A stretch of DNA of 64,000 nt from Panax quinquefolius (taxonomy: Eukaryota; Streptophyta; Magnoliopsida; Apiales; Araliaceae), in contig CM035151.1 of NCBI GenBank assembly GCA_020205615.1, positions 17,586,322-17,650,321 on the forward strand, given 5' to 3'. Positions 23,841-35,122 of the stretch are shown here, in pieces. Positions within the stretch are counted from its first letter, which is position 1; every line of letters starts with the position of its first letter. Both the position numbers and the translations under genes were made by a program. The notes beneath the pieces were generated by a model. That model saw only the letters and a list, made by a program, of their open reading frames with translations. It did no database searches and was not told the origin of the DNA.

Positions 23841-24203
23841 AAGAAAATCATACAATTTTCTCAGATAGAAAATTTTAAATTTTTACAATTATGATTTATT
23901 TACATACACTCGTATGGATATTGATATGACCCAAGTGTATAGCATCGATAAGTTCCATTTGAAGTGGCTAAGCATAAAAGAAGTGAGATTTAGTATGCAA
24001 ATGAAGCCGTAGATCAGGAAAAGTATAAAAAATTACAAAAAGGGTCAAATTATATAGTGTGAGGTGTTTCCTTTGGAAGCCTATTTTGACAATTATTAAT
24101 AGACAACATAGAGATTTTAATATTTTCGTAAAAGTCTATTTCATGTAAATGCGGGATCATTCACTAATTATGAGAAGAGAGCTTCGGAGAATTTCATATT
24201 TTC

Positions 24204-24251
<48 letters not shown>

Positions 24252-24909
24252 GAAAATAATAGAATTCAGCCACTAAAAAGAATAGAATTCAGTAGCCAAA
24301 GAAAAATTAGTTTTGTATGCAGCTTACCTTTAACGTTGTTCATTTATTTTACTGCATCATGAAAGGCATAGGAATAAAGACATGATAACATATTAGAAAC
24401 AGAAATAAAATTAGCAGAGAGGCAATTGCCCACAATATCAAATACTCACCCGTTACATATTATTTGATCATTGAATTTAAAATTGACATAAATTTTTTTA
24501 ATTTAAATCAATACAACGATAAATATTATAAACAATCTAAAAAATATTACTAATTGTAGGTTTTATTGTTTTATAATTTTTAACGAGTCGTTTTAATTTT
24601 TATTTGAAAATGTCTCAAATAAACTTTCAAAAATTAATAATGGTGTTATAATTTGGAACAACGAGAGTAGTAGCTAACTGTAACAAAACAAAAATTCAAG
24701 CAAATTAGCAAAATTAGTAGATGAAACAGCAATCCCCGTACATGGAAAAATATCTATTGGTAAGATTATTACAAGTTAATTACTTAATTAGGAGTATCAA
24801 ATTAATTGGTTTGTTTGTCCTTATCGCTGTCAGCAAATTAATCAATGACAAATAATTTAATAGTATTATATATGTTTATCGTAAGAATCAAAGATAGCAT
24901 GCAAATGAG

Positions 24910-25140
24910 TAAGGATGTAAAATGAGCAAACAGTTCGGGTACTCTCGATTAAAAGTTCGATTCGAACTAGACTTGAAATATAAATATAAATAAGTCAAAT
25001 ATGGGCAAATTTTAAAGTTCTAAAAATTACTCCAACCTTCTCAAATTGTAATTTTCTAACTTTATTTTATACTCGATAAATTTTGTGAACCAAATCTGAG
25101 CAATTCAATACTCGACTCGACTCGGTTCGTTTACACCTTA
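24910..25140. mobile_element. hAT-type MITE
   Basis: The element begins TAAGGATGTAAAATGAGC and ends with the inverse of TAAGGTGTAAACGAACCGAG. It is flanked by a perfect 8 bp duplication CAAATGAG (24902-24909 and 25141-25148). An 8 bp duplication with TAAGG-GTGTAAA-type ends fits a non-autonomous hAT element. It lies ~660 bp upstream of the CslG start codon. Confidence 0.7.
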
Positions 25141-25740
25141 CAAATGAGTATCAGTTAGCAGTCCATTGATGGTGATGTAAATCTTGACAGATCACCAGTT
25201 CAATTGGTTTATTCGCCAAGGAAAATGATAGGGATGAAAAGTAATACCATGCCACAAAGACTCAGACGTGAGCTGCTGTAATCAGGAAAAACTTAATAGA
25301 TAAACTACAAAGTACATAATTAACAGTATAATATAGTGCCAAATATGCCAAACGAAACAATTAAGAAACATATACTTGTTAGAAAATATCAACGTAACGA
25401 AAAACTAGTAAAGAGAAATCGTTAAAAAAGAAATAATTTCACAAGACACAAATTTTATATGGCTAACTCAAAGATCCAAGAATACTGATTCATTTCGAAA
25501 GTACAAAACTACCTCTATAATTTTGGGTCGGGACGTTCCTTTGGACCTCATCTAGTTTTACGTAGAGGCGAAAAATAATAAAATATCTTAATCAACTTCT
25601 GGTAGTTCTACAATCATGGGTAGTTTTACAATTATCTCTAAATAAAAGTGGGATAAGGATTCACCAATAATAATACTAATAAAATATATCAACCAATCAA
25701 AGTATATGTTTACTTTATTGCTAATTTTGTTTATGATCCG

Positions 25741-25799
25741 CTATATATACAAAGAACAAGAGGTGCCTGGCCAAGAAACAGTTCAGGACAATAGAAGAG
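25741..25799 (+). promoter_or_regulatory. Core promoter and 5' UTR of the CslG-type gene
   Basis: A TATA box (CTATATATAC, 25741-25750) lies 50 bp before the ATG, so transcription should start near 25775 and leave a very short leader. The stretch 25151-25740 holds no other recognised element. Confidence 0.6.
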
Positions 25800-28700
25800 A
25801 TGGCAACCCTTTCTCTTCATACATGCACTGTTCAGCAACCTCGTGCAATATTTAACAGAATTCATATATTTTTCCACTTCATAGCCATAATTGGCCTACT
25901 CTATTACAGAATCTCTAACATCTTTTATGGTGATGGAAATGTACCAGTTTTAGCATGGGGCCTTATGACCACGGCTGAGCTTATATTTACCTTCCTTTGG
26001 TTTCTCACGCAAGCATTTCGCTGGAGGCCAGTGGCTCGGACAATTTATCCAGAAAATCTTCCAGGGGATGAGGAGTTACCAGGGGTTGATGTGTTCATAT
26101 GCACAGCTGATCCCAATAAAGAGCCAACTATAGAGGTGATGAACACGGTGTTGTCAGCTATGGCACTTGACTATCCACCGGATAAGCTCACTGTGTATCT
26201 GTCTGATGATGGTGGCGCAGCCTCAACACTGGATGCGATAACAGAAGCATGTTCATTTGCAAAGTCTTGGCTACCTTTTTGTAGAAAATATGGGATCAAG
26301 ACCAGATGTCCTGAAGCATATTTTTCTAAATTTGGCGATGATGAACGTCTTCTGAGGAGCGATGAATTCAAGGCAGAGGAAGAAAAGATTAAGGTAAAAA
26401 GAACCAGGCTACATAAAAGTGAAAAAATGAAACATAGATTATAGCATCATCAGATTAGTAATCATTATAGAAATGTGAAGACATGGTTAGCTGATTCTAT
26501 AATCTCTGCAGTCAAAATATGATCTGTTCAAGATAAATGTTCAAAAAGCTGCCATGGAAGATGCCGTTGTTCATGATCGACCCCCTCACATCAAGGTATG
26601 TAATAAATCAAAAATATATTATTCAAATTTAAGCACTTATAACTGAGAAAGAAAATGGAAAACTAGAAAGATGTGTGTTTAATTACTTAAAAGAGCTAAA
26701 ATTTATCAGATTAAATGGTAAAAGATGTTTGAGCGACAAATAAACATTATACCAAAAGTTGGCTAAAACATTTGTGACCAAGTTTCTGCAAAATACATCC
26801 CATATCGTATTATTCAAGGTTATAATTTCAATATTATCATACAACTTGACATTTAAAGAATTACTGGAAAGTGCAGTTCACCATGCTTGACAGTCTTGAT
26901 TACTTTTCAGAACTTGATTTTTCTGTCTTTGCAAGTTAATTATTCTGATCAGGCTCTATTAGTCTTACAAATTTTGGGAGTGAAATACCTTCTAGGAATA
27001 GTGGAGGTATCATTAGATCTTCTAAATAAGCCTCCAGCCATAAGCCCTTGTGATAATGTCCAAGCACTAACTGAACATAAAATACTGCTGCCTGCAGTAG
27101 TGAATGTTTGAAAGCATTAATAGTAGAAAAGTACAATATAGAAAATTATATGGAGATTTAATTTACTTGATTGTATAGTTTATTACCTACTAAAAGTTAA
27201 AATAGATACTTCCACCCAGTCATGTCAGACAATGATCAAGAAAAAGAATATGAGAAATCAGCAGAAAGTAATCTAATTTTCAGTTTAAAAAAAGAGGGAA
27301 AAAAACTTATCAATTTGTTTATTGCTTTGTAGGTAATACATGATAATAGCAAGGATGTAAACAATGATGACGGCCAAAATAAGATGCCTCTTCTTGTTTA
27401 TGTATCCCGTGAGAAAAGACCATCTCGTCCTCATCGTTTCAAGGCTGGAGCCCTCAATGCCCTTGTATGTGTTGTATTCCTACTCTCTTTTCTCTCCATC
27501 TCCTTCATATAATGACAATCAATTTGTTACTAATTTCTATCAGCTTCGAGTTTCTGGCATAATAAGCAATGCTCCCTACATAATAGTGTTAGATTGTGAT
27601 ATGTACTGCAATGACCCTGCCTCAGCCCGACAAGCAATGTGCTTTCATCTGGACCCTGAGATGTCTCGAACTCTCTCTTATGTACAATACCCTCAAATTT
27701 TCTATAATGTTAGTGAAAATGATATATACGACGGCCAAGCAAGATCAGCATACAAGGTGCAGTAACTTAGACAAATTGCTACTCGTGTTTTCGTTACAGA
27801 TAATTAAGTATTTTTTTGAGGTTCAGCTATGATTGATAACAATATTTGTAACGTCCATATTACAGACAAGGTATCAAGGTATGGATGGACAACGAGGAAC
27901 AGTTTGTGCAGGAACTGGTTATTACTTGAACAAAAAGGCATTATATAGTAGTCCCAATCAAGAGGGTATGCTTATATTTCTTACGAACAATTGAGCTAGC
28001 AGTATATGTACTCTCAGTATATTTGTGAAGAACCATGATAGTGAAAACTCGTCAATGTTTATATAGCTTTCCTTTTCCGTTGTATTTCACAGACAAGTTT
28101 CTGCTCGAACCAGAAAAGAATTTTGGTATATCTAGCGCGTTCATTGCCTCACTAAAAGGTAGTGACAAAGAAGATAACTCTGGAGTGAGAGATTTATCAG
28201 AAGCAATTATAGAAGAGGCCAAAATTCTGGCCTCTTGTGACTTTGAGAAGAACACACAATGGGGTAAAGAGGCAAGTGCAGTGTTACACTCATAATACTC
28301 ATATGTTACTATAGCATAATTTTAGGCTGTTTTTCCTTATCCTTCAAACTTATGTTGATGTGATGGCAGATTGGCTACTCCTATGATTGTTTGTTGGAGA
28401 GCACATTCACGGGGTATCTTTTGCACAACAAAGGATGGCGTTCTGTCTATCTTTATCCAAAAAGGCCATGTTTCTTGGGTTGCACCACCATTGACATGAA
28501 GGATGCTTTGGTCCAACTCATGAAATGGTCCTCTGGATTGCTTCAAGTTGGTCTCTCTAAGTTTAGCCCTGCCACATATGGTATGTCAAGGATGACCATT
28601 CTCCAAACTATGTGCTACGGGTATTTCACATTTTTACCCCTTTTCTCAGTTGCTTGCCTATTATATGGAATTATTCCTCAGCTATGTTTCTTGAGTGGCA

Positions 28701-29362
28701 CTCCCTTGTACCCAAAGGTAAATTATGACAAGTTTGGATTATCTTTCTTTTATTTCCTTTTTTTATGTCTACTAAGGTCACATCTATTAATTCCCACTAA
28801 TTTTAGAAAATTTTTGTTCAGGGTAAAATTAAATTAAAATTTTTGCCTGTTAACTTAAAACTATTTTAGCATTCTCTGCTTTCAATTGTTGTAGCAGGTC
28901 TCAGACCCATGGTTTTTGGCATTTGCAACGGTATATACATCATCCCTTTGTCAGCATTTGTACGAAGTCCTCTCTAGCGGTGGCACAATTAGGACGTGGT
29001 GGAATGAACAAAGAATTTTTATGATAAAGTCGGTTACAGCTTTGCTGTTTGGATGCCTAGATGTTCTAATGAAGTGGGTGGGCATAACAAAAGCGAGTTT
29101 CAGGCTGACAAATAAAGCCGTCGACCAAGAAAAGCTCGAAAAATATATGAAAGGCAAATTTGATTTCAGTGGTGCAAAGATGTTCATGATTCCACTGACA
29201 TTATTAGTCATACTGAACGTGTTATGCTTTATAGGTGGTGTGAAAAGGGTAATAGGCGAGAAAAACTTTGAAGAGATGTTTGCTCAGGCTTTTCTTTCTT
29301 CCTTCAGTCTAGGTCTCAGTTTTCCTATACTCAAGGGGCTCATACCAAAGAGAAACAAGTGA
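25800..29362 (+). CDS. CslG: Cellulose synthase-like protein, CslG type (GT2 family), eight exons
   Basis: Inferred exons are 25800-26393, 26512-26595, 27333-27464, 27544-27756, 27866-27965, 28093-28271, 28370-28717 and 28898-29362, giving 704 residues without a frame break. CslG proteins are membrane glycosyltransferases; members of this and the neighbouring CslM group add glucuronic acid to triterpenoid aglycones at the ER. Visible: two N-terminal membrane helices (~20-43, 50-73), the UDP-sugar motif D-D-G-G (136-139), D-C-D (287-289), a third-motif region reading [10 protein letters not shown] (441-450), Q-L-M-K-W (483-487) in place of QxxRW, and several C-terminal helices from ~510. The cytosolic loop is shorter than in CesA and there is no RING domain, as expected for Csl. 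The intron at 28272-28369 uses a GC donor. Family assignment is firm; the acceptor substrate is not known from sequence. Confidence 0.93.
28272..28369 (+). other. GC-AG intron of the CslG gene
   Basis: Exon 6 ends W-G-K-E with AAAGAG|GCAAGT, and exon 7 begins TGGCAG|ATTGGCTAC (I-G-Y-S-Y-D-C). GC is flanked by the strong AG|GCAAGT context typical of real GC donors. A GT donor at the alternative GGGGTAAAG site (28263) would remove K-E and shift the frame. Confidence 0.75.
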
Positions 29363-30597
29363 AATCATTCACTCTGACTACTTTTGTTCCTTCCACAGCC
29401 TAAAGCTATTTCTTCTATTGATCGACTACATTGTTGCTGCAGAACGGGAGTTGTAAACGCGACATACTTTATTGAAAGCAAATGTAGACTAAAGTTTTAC
29501 CTAAAGTAGAAGACATACTACGTAATAAACCCATGTTACTGCATAGGTGATATATAAGTGTATCAAAAAATATATAGCTATCTAGCCATGTATGCATTGT
29601 CATATGTTAATTACTGCTTACTTCAATTACGCAACATTACTTCAAATTTTATACGTTGGTAGAGTAAAACAGATGGAAAAACATAACGTTGATCATATCA
29701 AGTCTGGCATGTAAAATAAAAATTAAATTTGTAGAAAAATATTAATTGACACTATGTTTCTGATCCCACAAGTGAGAGCTTACAGATGTCCTTACCACAA
29801 GCAGGTCGTTGAGCATATTGTACGTGGCGTTCTTTGTTCAGGTTGGCAGCATGCAGCAACTGTCTTTGCTCTGCAAAAACACGTCCTTGGGACATTATGA
29901 CGAACATGTGGTAGACTAAATTTTTGCAATAACTCATACTGTAGGTTCATTTCAAGTTTTCAACCAATTAGTTAAAGTGAACCGTTCAATATAGTAACAA
30001 TGTGTTCAGAAAACAATGAACAAACCATGTAGCAACACCATGCTACACAGCCTACAGTTGGGCATGCCAACCAAATCCACACTTGTAGTTACCGTCAAAC
30101 TTATGTTCAAAATAAGGCAAACACCACATACTCCATCCTCCACAAAATTAGACATACATTTTTAAATGACAATTTTAAGAATTTTTCTTCTTCTAGATAT
30201 ATATAGTACTCAGACAATCAATAATAATAGTAATAATTTACTAGCTAGGAGCTACATCTCATTTTATATTTTATAAATAAAATGTATATCTATTTATAAA
30301 ACTGACTAAAAAAATGTATTCTAAAAGATTATATGACAAGGGGCCAAATAGCCATACAAGTGAATGGATTTTTTTTTCCTGTTATAATGTTATACTCCCT
30401 CCCACTAAATAAATGTTCTATTTCTATATTAGTAATTATTTTTATAATATTTTTCCACTTATACTCTCATAATTTTTTAGTCTAACTTTTGTTGGAAACT
30501 TAAAAAATGATAAAAGGTTTATATTAGGAAATAATGTATTGTTACATCACTTTCTCTCTCATATACTTATTGGAATGTGAGAATAACAACAAAAATA
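29363..30597. other. Intergenic region downstream of CslG, with a possible antisense exon
   Basis: The 3' UTR probably ends near AATAAA at about 29523. On the minus strand a 75-base stretch (29797-29871) is framed by TTTTTGCAG and GTAAGG, and one frame reads QRQLLHAANLNKERHVQYAQ. No protein family was recognised; it could be a non-coding transcript or a relic. A lone Stowaway-like end (TACTCCCTCCCACTA, ~30391) is present. The rest is AT-rich with nothing recognised. Confidence 0.35.
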
Positions 30598-30831
30598 CTC
30601 CCTCCATCCCATATATTTGACGTTTAGAGGGGTTTTTTCTTCCCAAAATATTTGACGTTTTACAAAACCAATAATATTTTGTCTATTTGTTTCCTTTTCT
30701 ACCCTTCTTTGTCCACCATCATTAATGGTTATTTTCTCGATTTTCAAAAAACAGTTCAAATTCTATTCTTTAATTAGGAGAGAAAATGTGTGAAAATCTC
30801 TAGAACGTCAGATATAATGGGATGGAGGGAG
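30598..30831. mobile_element. Stowaway-like MITE (Tc1/mariner type), copy 1
   Basis: The ends are CTCCCTCCATCCCATATATTTGACG and its inverse, with TA on both sides (30596-30597 and 30832-30833), the duplication expected for mariner-type transposons. It is 234 bp with no ORF. Confidence 0.85.
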
Positions 30832-31331
30832 TAATAAAGTAGCTAGAAATTAATACTACCAACAAACGTGGGGATCCGGATCCTCTCCATTTCAATTTAA
30901 AAAATGGAGAGTCTCCATTTAAAGGTCTAGATTTAAAATTATTAGATCTAACTTCTAAGGTCTAAAAGTTACCACCTCATTTAAAAGCCACTAACTTAAC
31001 TCTAACCAACTCATTTAAAAGACACTAACCTAACTCTAGTCAGTAGTCATCTCATTTAAAAACCAATGAGAGAAATAACAAAGTGCCCATTTATTATTAA
31101 TAGTGTTTTAATTTAATATAACACTAATATATTATTATTATTATTATGAGCACTTTGTTATGTCCCTCATTGGTTTTTTTAATAATTATTTATTATTTAC
31201 TATTATTATTATTATTATTATTAACAAATGATTATCATAATAATCAATAAGATTAAACATGAAATAAACAATTTTATAATATTGCTAAATTAGGTCCTAT
31301 CTCGTCCATATATCATTTTTACAAATAAACG

Positions 31332-31450
31332 CACTATAAGAAAAACAATTATTTTTCATGAAATTATTTCTCACAGAATGAGTTCCGTTGAGATTATTTA
31401 ACTTATTCTCGATTGAAAACTCCGTCGAACACACTTCTGTCGAGACGTAC
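31332..31450 (+). mobile_element. CACTA-like transposon end, truncated
   Basis: CACTATAAGAAAAACAATT matches the general form of plant CACTA termini, followed by GC-richer text (CGTCGAACACACTTCTGTCGAGACG) like subterminal repeats. No partner end was found nearby, so it is either a fragment or chance. Confidence 0.35.
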
Positions 31451-32025
31451 TAAATATTTCAAATTAAGTGAAATTAAAAATAACAACTTTGTATTATAAA
31501 TAGAGAAGAAGGGGTTTGGACAAGTAAAGAAATTCTTTTGACTGTTTTGGTCACGGAAGAATTGAATACCAATATTTATCTTGCCCCAAAATTGTATGTA
31601 ATAAATTTTTTAACTTAAACTCTGAAAATAAAAAATATAATAGCATCTCAACATTACCAAAAATGAAAATTATATGTACTCCCTCGTTTCAAATTATATG
31701 ATTATTATTGATTTTTAGATACTTTATAATATTCATCATTGTATTAATTAAAATTAAAAGAATTTATGTCAATTTTAAATTTAAAACCTCTCAAGTTAAT
31801 TTTAAAAATCAACAATGATCAAATAATATGTAATAGATGAGTATTTAATTTTAATTATATACTCTTTATCAATGATCTATATTTATATAAATAATATCAT
31901 ATAGTTGAGTAAACTAAAATTTTAAATATATTTTTAAAATCAAAATTTATTAATGATTAAACTTTACTTATTGATTTCAACAGTAAAAGTACGTCCCGCA
32001 TTCATTATTCTAATTGTTGTTTTTT

Positions 32026-32535
32026 ATATCAATTAATTTTACATTTTTTTGAATGTATAATATTTTACACTAGTTGTGTCCTGTGTCTCCGGTACTACAT
32101 AGACGGTAGAATTTATCCAAAACTTTAGAAGGTCCAGATGATTTATTAGGGTGAGCGGAAAATTCAAAATCACTTGTATTTTGTTAGATAGTAGATTATA
32201 TCAATTAATTTTACATTTTTTTGAATGTATAATATTTTACACTAGTTGTGTTCCGTGTCTCCTGCACTACATGGACGGTGGAATTTATCCAAAACTTTGG
32301 ACGGCCCAGATGATTTATTAGGGTGAGCGGAAAATTTAAAATCACTTGTATTTTGTTAGATAGATTATATCAATTAATTTTACATTTTTTTGAATGTATA
32401 ATATTTTACACTAGTTGTGTCCCGTGTCTCCGGCACTATATGGACGGTGAGATTTATTCAAAACTTTGGACGGCCCAAATGATTTATTAGGGTGAACGAG
32501 AAATTTAAAATCACTTGTATTTTGTTAGATAGATT
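32026..32535. repeat. Triplication with a ~170 bp unit
   Basis: Three head-to-tail copies begin ATATCAATTAATTTTACAT at 32026, 32198 and 32367. Each contains CACTAGTTGTGT, TGTCTCCGG/TGCACTA and AGGGTGAGCGGAAAAT-like text and ends TTGTTAGATAG. Copies differ by scattered substitutions. They lie wholly inside the Mutator-type element. Confidence 0.85.
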
Positions 32536-32724
32536 GAATGATTAAAAATCACAACACATTAATATTTTTTTTTATTTCTACCGTCATTTGGACTTTCCAA
32601 CCAATGAGTGACATAACAAAAACCAACGAGGTACATAACTTAAACATGAAATAAAACCTCATTTGTTAATAATAGTAATAATAAATAATTATTAAAAAAA
32701 CTAACAAGGGACCTAACAAAGTGC

Positions 32725-32762
<38 letters not shown>

Positions 32763-33122
32763 TATTAGTGTTATATTAAATTAATGGCTAGAATTAAGTT
32801 AGTGACTTTTAAATAAGATGAGTAGTAGGTTAGTTAGGTTAGGTTTTTAAATGAGGTGACAATTTCTAAACCTTAATTAGATCAAAAAATTTTAAATCTG
32901 GATCTTTAAATAGAGACTCTCCATTTCATTTAAAATGGAGAGGATCCTAATCCCAAATGTGGACGGTTTGCATGTATGTACATATGCATGTAATTACTAG
33001 GTGGGTTTGGAGAGAGGAATATACTTATTGGAATGTGAGAACAACAATAAAAATGATTTAGAGAATTGAATAATTAATGTTGGGGTCCTAAAAAAGTGAA
33101 TGAATACTTCAATTAATAAGTA

Positions 33123-33405
33123 CTCCATCCGTTCCTTAATATAAGTCGTTTTAGAGAAATATTTTTGTTCCTAAATATAAGTCGTTTTAGAATTTCAAGT
33201 AAGCATTAATTGCTTACTTTCCAATATTACCCCAAGTATTAAATGTAACTTTGGCTCTCTCACTATTTTCTGTCCAATAAATAACAATCTCTTCTTCCAA
33301 AACAAGAGCAATATAAACAATTGATATTATAGTTAATGCTATACAATAATTTCTTTAATACTTGTGCACAACTCTAAAACGACATATATTAAGGAACGGA
33401 GGGAG
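33123..33405. mobile_element. Stowaway-like MITE, copy 2
   Basis: CTCCATCCGTTCCTTAATAT on the left, and its inverse ending GGAACGGAGGGAG on the right, flanked by TA (33121-33122, 33406-33407). Internal text includes GTGCACAACTCTAAAACG. Confidence 0.85.
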
Positions 33406-33500
33406 TAATTTAGAAGGGCAATTTAGATAAAAAAATATATTATTAATTAACGTGCCGAAATTAATTAGGATGTTTAATACATGACGAATGAAGTATATTA

Positions 33501-33781
33501 CTCTCTCCGTTCCTTAATATAAGTCGTTTTAGAGTTGTGCACAAGTATTAAGGAAATGATTGTATAACATTAAATATAATATCAATTGTCTATATTGCCC
33601 TTGTATTGAAAAAAGAGTGTTATTTATTGAGCAAAAAATAGTGAGAGAACCAAAATTATATTTATTACTTGGGCTAATATTTTAAACTAAGCAATTAATA
33701 TTTACTTGAAATTCTCAAACGACTTATATTAAGGAATAAAAATAATTCTCTAAAACGACTTATATTAAGGAACGAAAGGAG
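33501..33781. mobile_element. Stowaway-like MITE, copy 3 (inverted relative to copy 2)
   Basis: CTCTCTCCGTTCCTTAATAT at the left, the inverse ending GGAACGAAAGGAG at the right, flanked by TA. It is the same family as copy 2 but in opposite orientation: the GTTGTGCACAAG block is near the left end here and near the right end there. Confidence 0.85.
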
Positions 33782-34427
33782 TACTTGGGGTGATTTGAAG
33801 GGCCTCAATTTATGGGATATAAATGTCACACATATACACATGTTATCAGTATATTGTTGTCTAAACAATAATGACATAGTAATTAGTGAATGATATGTGT
33901 ATTCGAAACACATTTATAAAACTGTGTTCTTACGTAATCATGTTTACAGTGAAATATATTGTAAAATTATATTCTCATATTGACAATGAATTGCAATATA
34001 TTTCATCTCTCATAATAAACGTTTTAATTTGACTTTTATAGTCAGATTGACCATTTTAGAATTATTAATTAATAATAGTTATATAGAATTTTTAAATTCT
34101 GAAACTTGACACTTGTAGTAAATTCTCAGTAGTTTATTATGATTATAATAACTTGGCGTATATTATGATTTTTTTAAGATTTATTAATTTTAAAAATAGT
34201 CAATTTAACCATAAAAGTCAAATTAGGACGTTTATTATGGGACAAAGGGAATGATTGTTAATATTTCAATTTTTATAATATCTTAGCCAATGTTTCAAAT
34301 TTTTAAAATTGACTCCACTATCTAATAAATTTTAATCAAAATAAGTCATAATTATATTACGGGGGTGTTTAAGGGATAAATTAGTTACTTTTCACACAAG
34401 TGGACGATGTTTTATCAAATACCTATC
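33782..34427. other. AT-rich intergenic stretch
   Basis: No gene or recognised element is seen. An inverted pair of about 40 bp (TTTGACTTTTATAGTCAGATTGACC-like near 34028 and CAATTTAACCATAAAAGTCAAATT-like near 34201) suggests another decayed foldback element. Confidence 0.35.
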
Positions 34428-34543
34428 GGAAAATAAAATTTCTACATGTACGTTAGATATTTTTACATGTGCTCCTCTCACATGAAGGTGAGACTCACTC
34501 TACTCTCATGTGAGAGGTGGCCATGTAAAAATATCAAATATTC
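34428..34543. repeat. Small hairpin MITE, copy 3
   Basis: Outer arms are AATTTCTACATG and CATGTAAAAATAT. The inner stem is CCTCTCACATGA paired with TCATGTGAGAGG (34473-34516). It is the best hairpin of the three copies. Confidence 0.55.
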
Positions 34544-34709
34544 TTGTGGCTATGCTTTGCTCGTTGATTGGAACATACTGCTAATGTTAGAATAATTATA
34601 ACTTCATAGAGTCAAAATTGTTGTAGAAGACATGACACGAGTGATCCATGTCCTTAAGGTTTTTATCGCTCTCACCACGATTGGTTTGTTAAGGGTTGCA
34701 GACGATATA

Positions 34710-35122
34710 CACTATAGGAAAAATCTCTATCTACGACCAAACCTTTCAAATGATCGCCTTTTTTGGTCACGATATCAATAATAATAGTACCGCCATCTGC
34801 GATTCCAGATTGCTTAGTCATCGCTAAGCTATATCAGCGACCGCATGCGGTCGCTGACATGAATTTCCCTCCCAAAAATTGGTGCGAAACATTGGCCCGT
34901 TTGTTTTGTGCGACCAATCTCTATCGGTATCGCTAAAGGCGGTCATTGATGTGTCCACGCTCATTAAAAATTAGCGATCGCGACGCGTGCGGTCATTGAT
35001 GTGATCAATGATAATTCTTAATGTTACCGGGCCATCATTCGCTGAACACGACGACGCAAGAAAAAAAAGGGAAGCGAGAATAGAGAATAGGGAGAAAGAG
35101 GAGAAGAAGAAGAAAGCTAATT
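34710..35122 (+). mobile_element. CACTA-type transposon end with subterminal palindrome, cut by E3
   Basis: It begins CACTATAGGAAAAATCTC, a CACTA-like terminus, followed by GC-richer subterminal text with repeated GCGACCG/CGGTCGC blocks and a perfect 24 bp palindrome at 34834-34857 (half site TCAGCGACCGCA). E3 starts at 35123, so the rest of the element is missing or displaced. Confidence 0.5.

Larger units (their letters stand above)
21385..24909. other. AT-rich intergenic region
   Basis: No gene is seen. Contents: a 42 bp direct repeat at 22928-22969 and 23160-23201, two small hairpin elements (listed separately), and a (TA)n run at 24206-24247 flanked by TTTCATGTA and its inverse, which can form a cruciform. 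Short ORFs, such as one at 23468, have no recognisable content. Confidence 0.5.
30872..32953. mobile_element. Mutator-type non-autonomous element with long TIRs
   Basis: The ends GGATCCGGATCCTCTCC and GGATTAGGATCCTCTCC (inverse) open terminal inverted repeats of roughly 300-350 bp (30872 to ~31230 and ~32640 to 32953). Both contain ATGGAGAG, ATTAT trinucleotide runs and GCACTTTGTTA text. The flanks are CAAACGTGG (30863-30871) and CAAATGTGG (32954-32962), a 9 bp duplication with one C/T change. No transposase is seen; the centre holds a CACTA-like end and a triplication. Confidence 0.8.

Noticed and set aside
26171..26371. Minus-strand ORF inside CslG exon 1
   Set aside because: Shadow of the coding strand; the plus strand has clear CslG residues.
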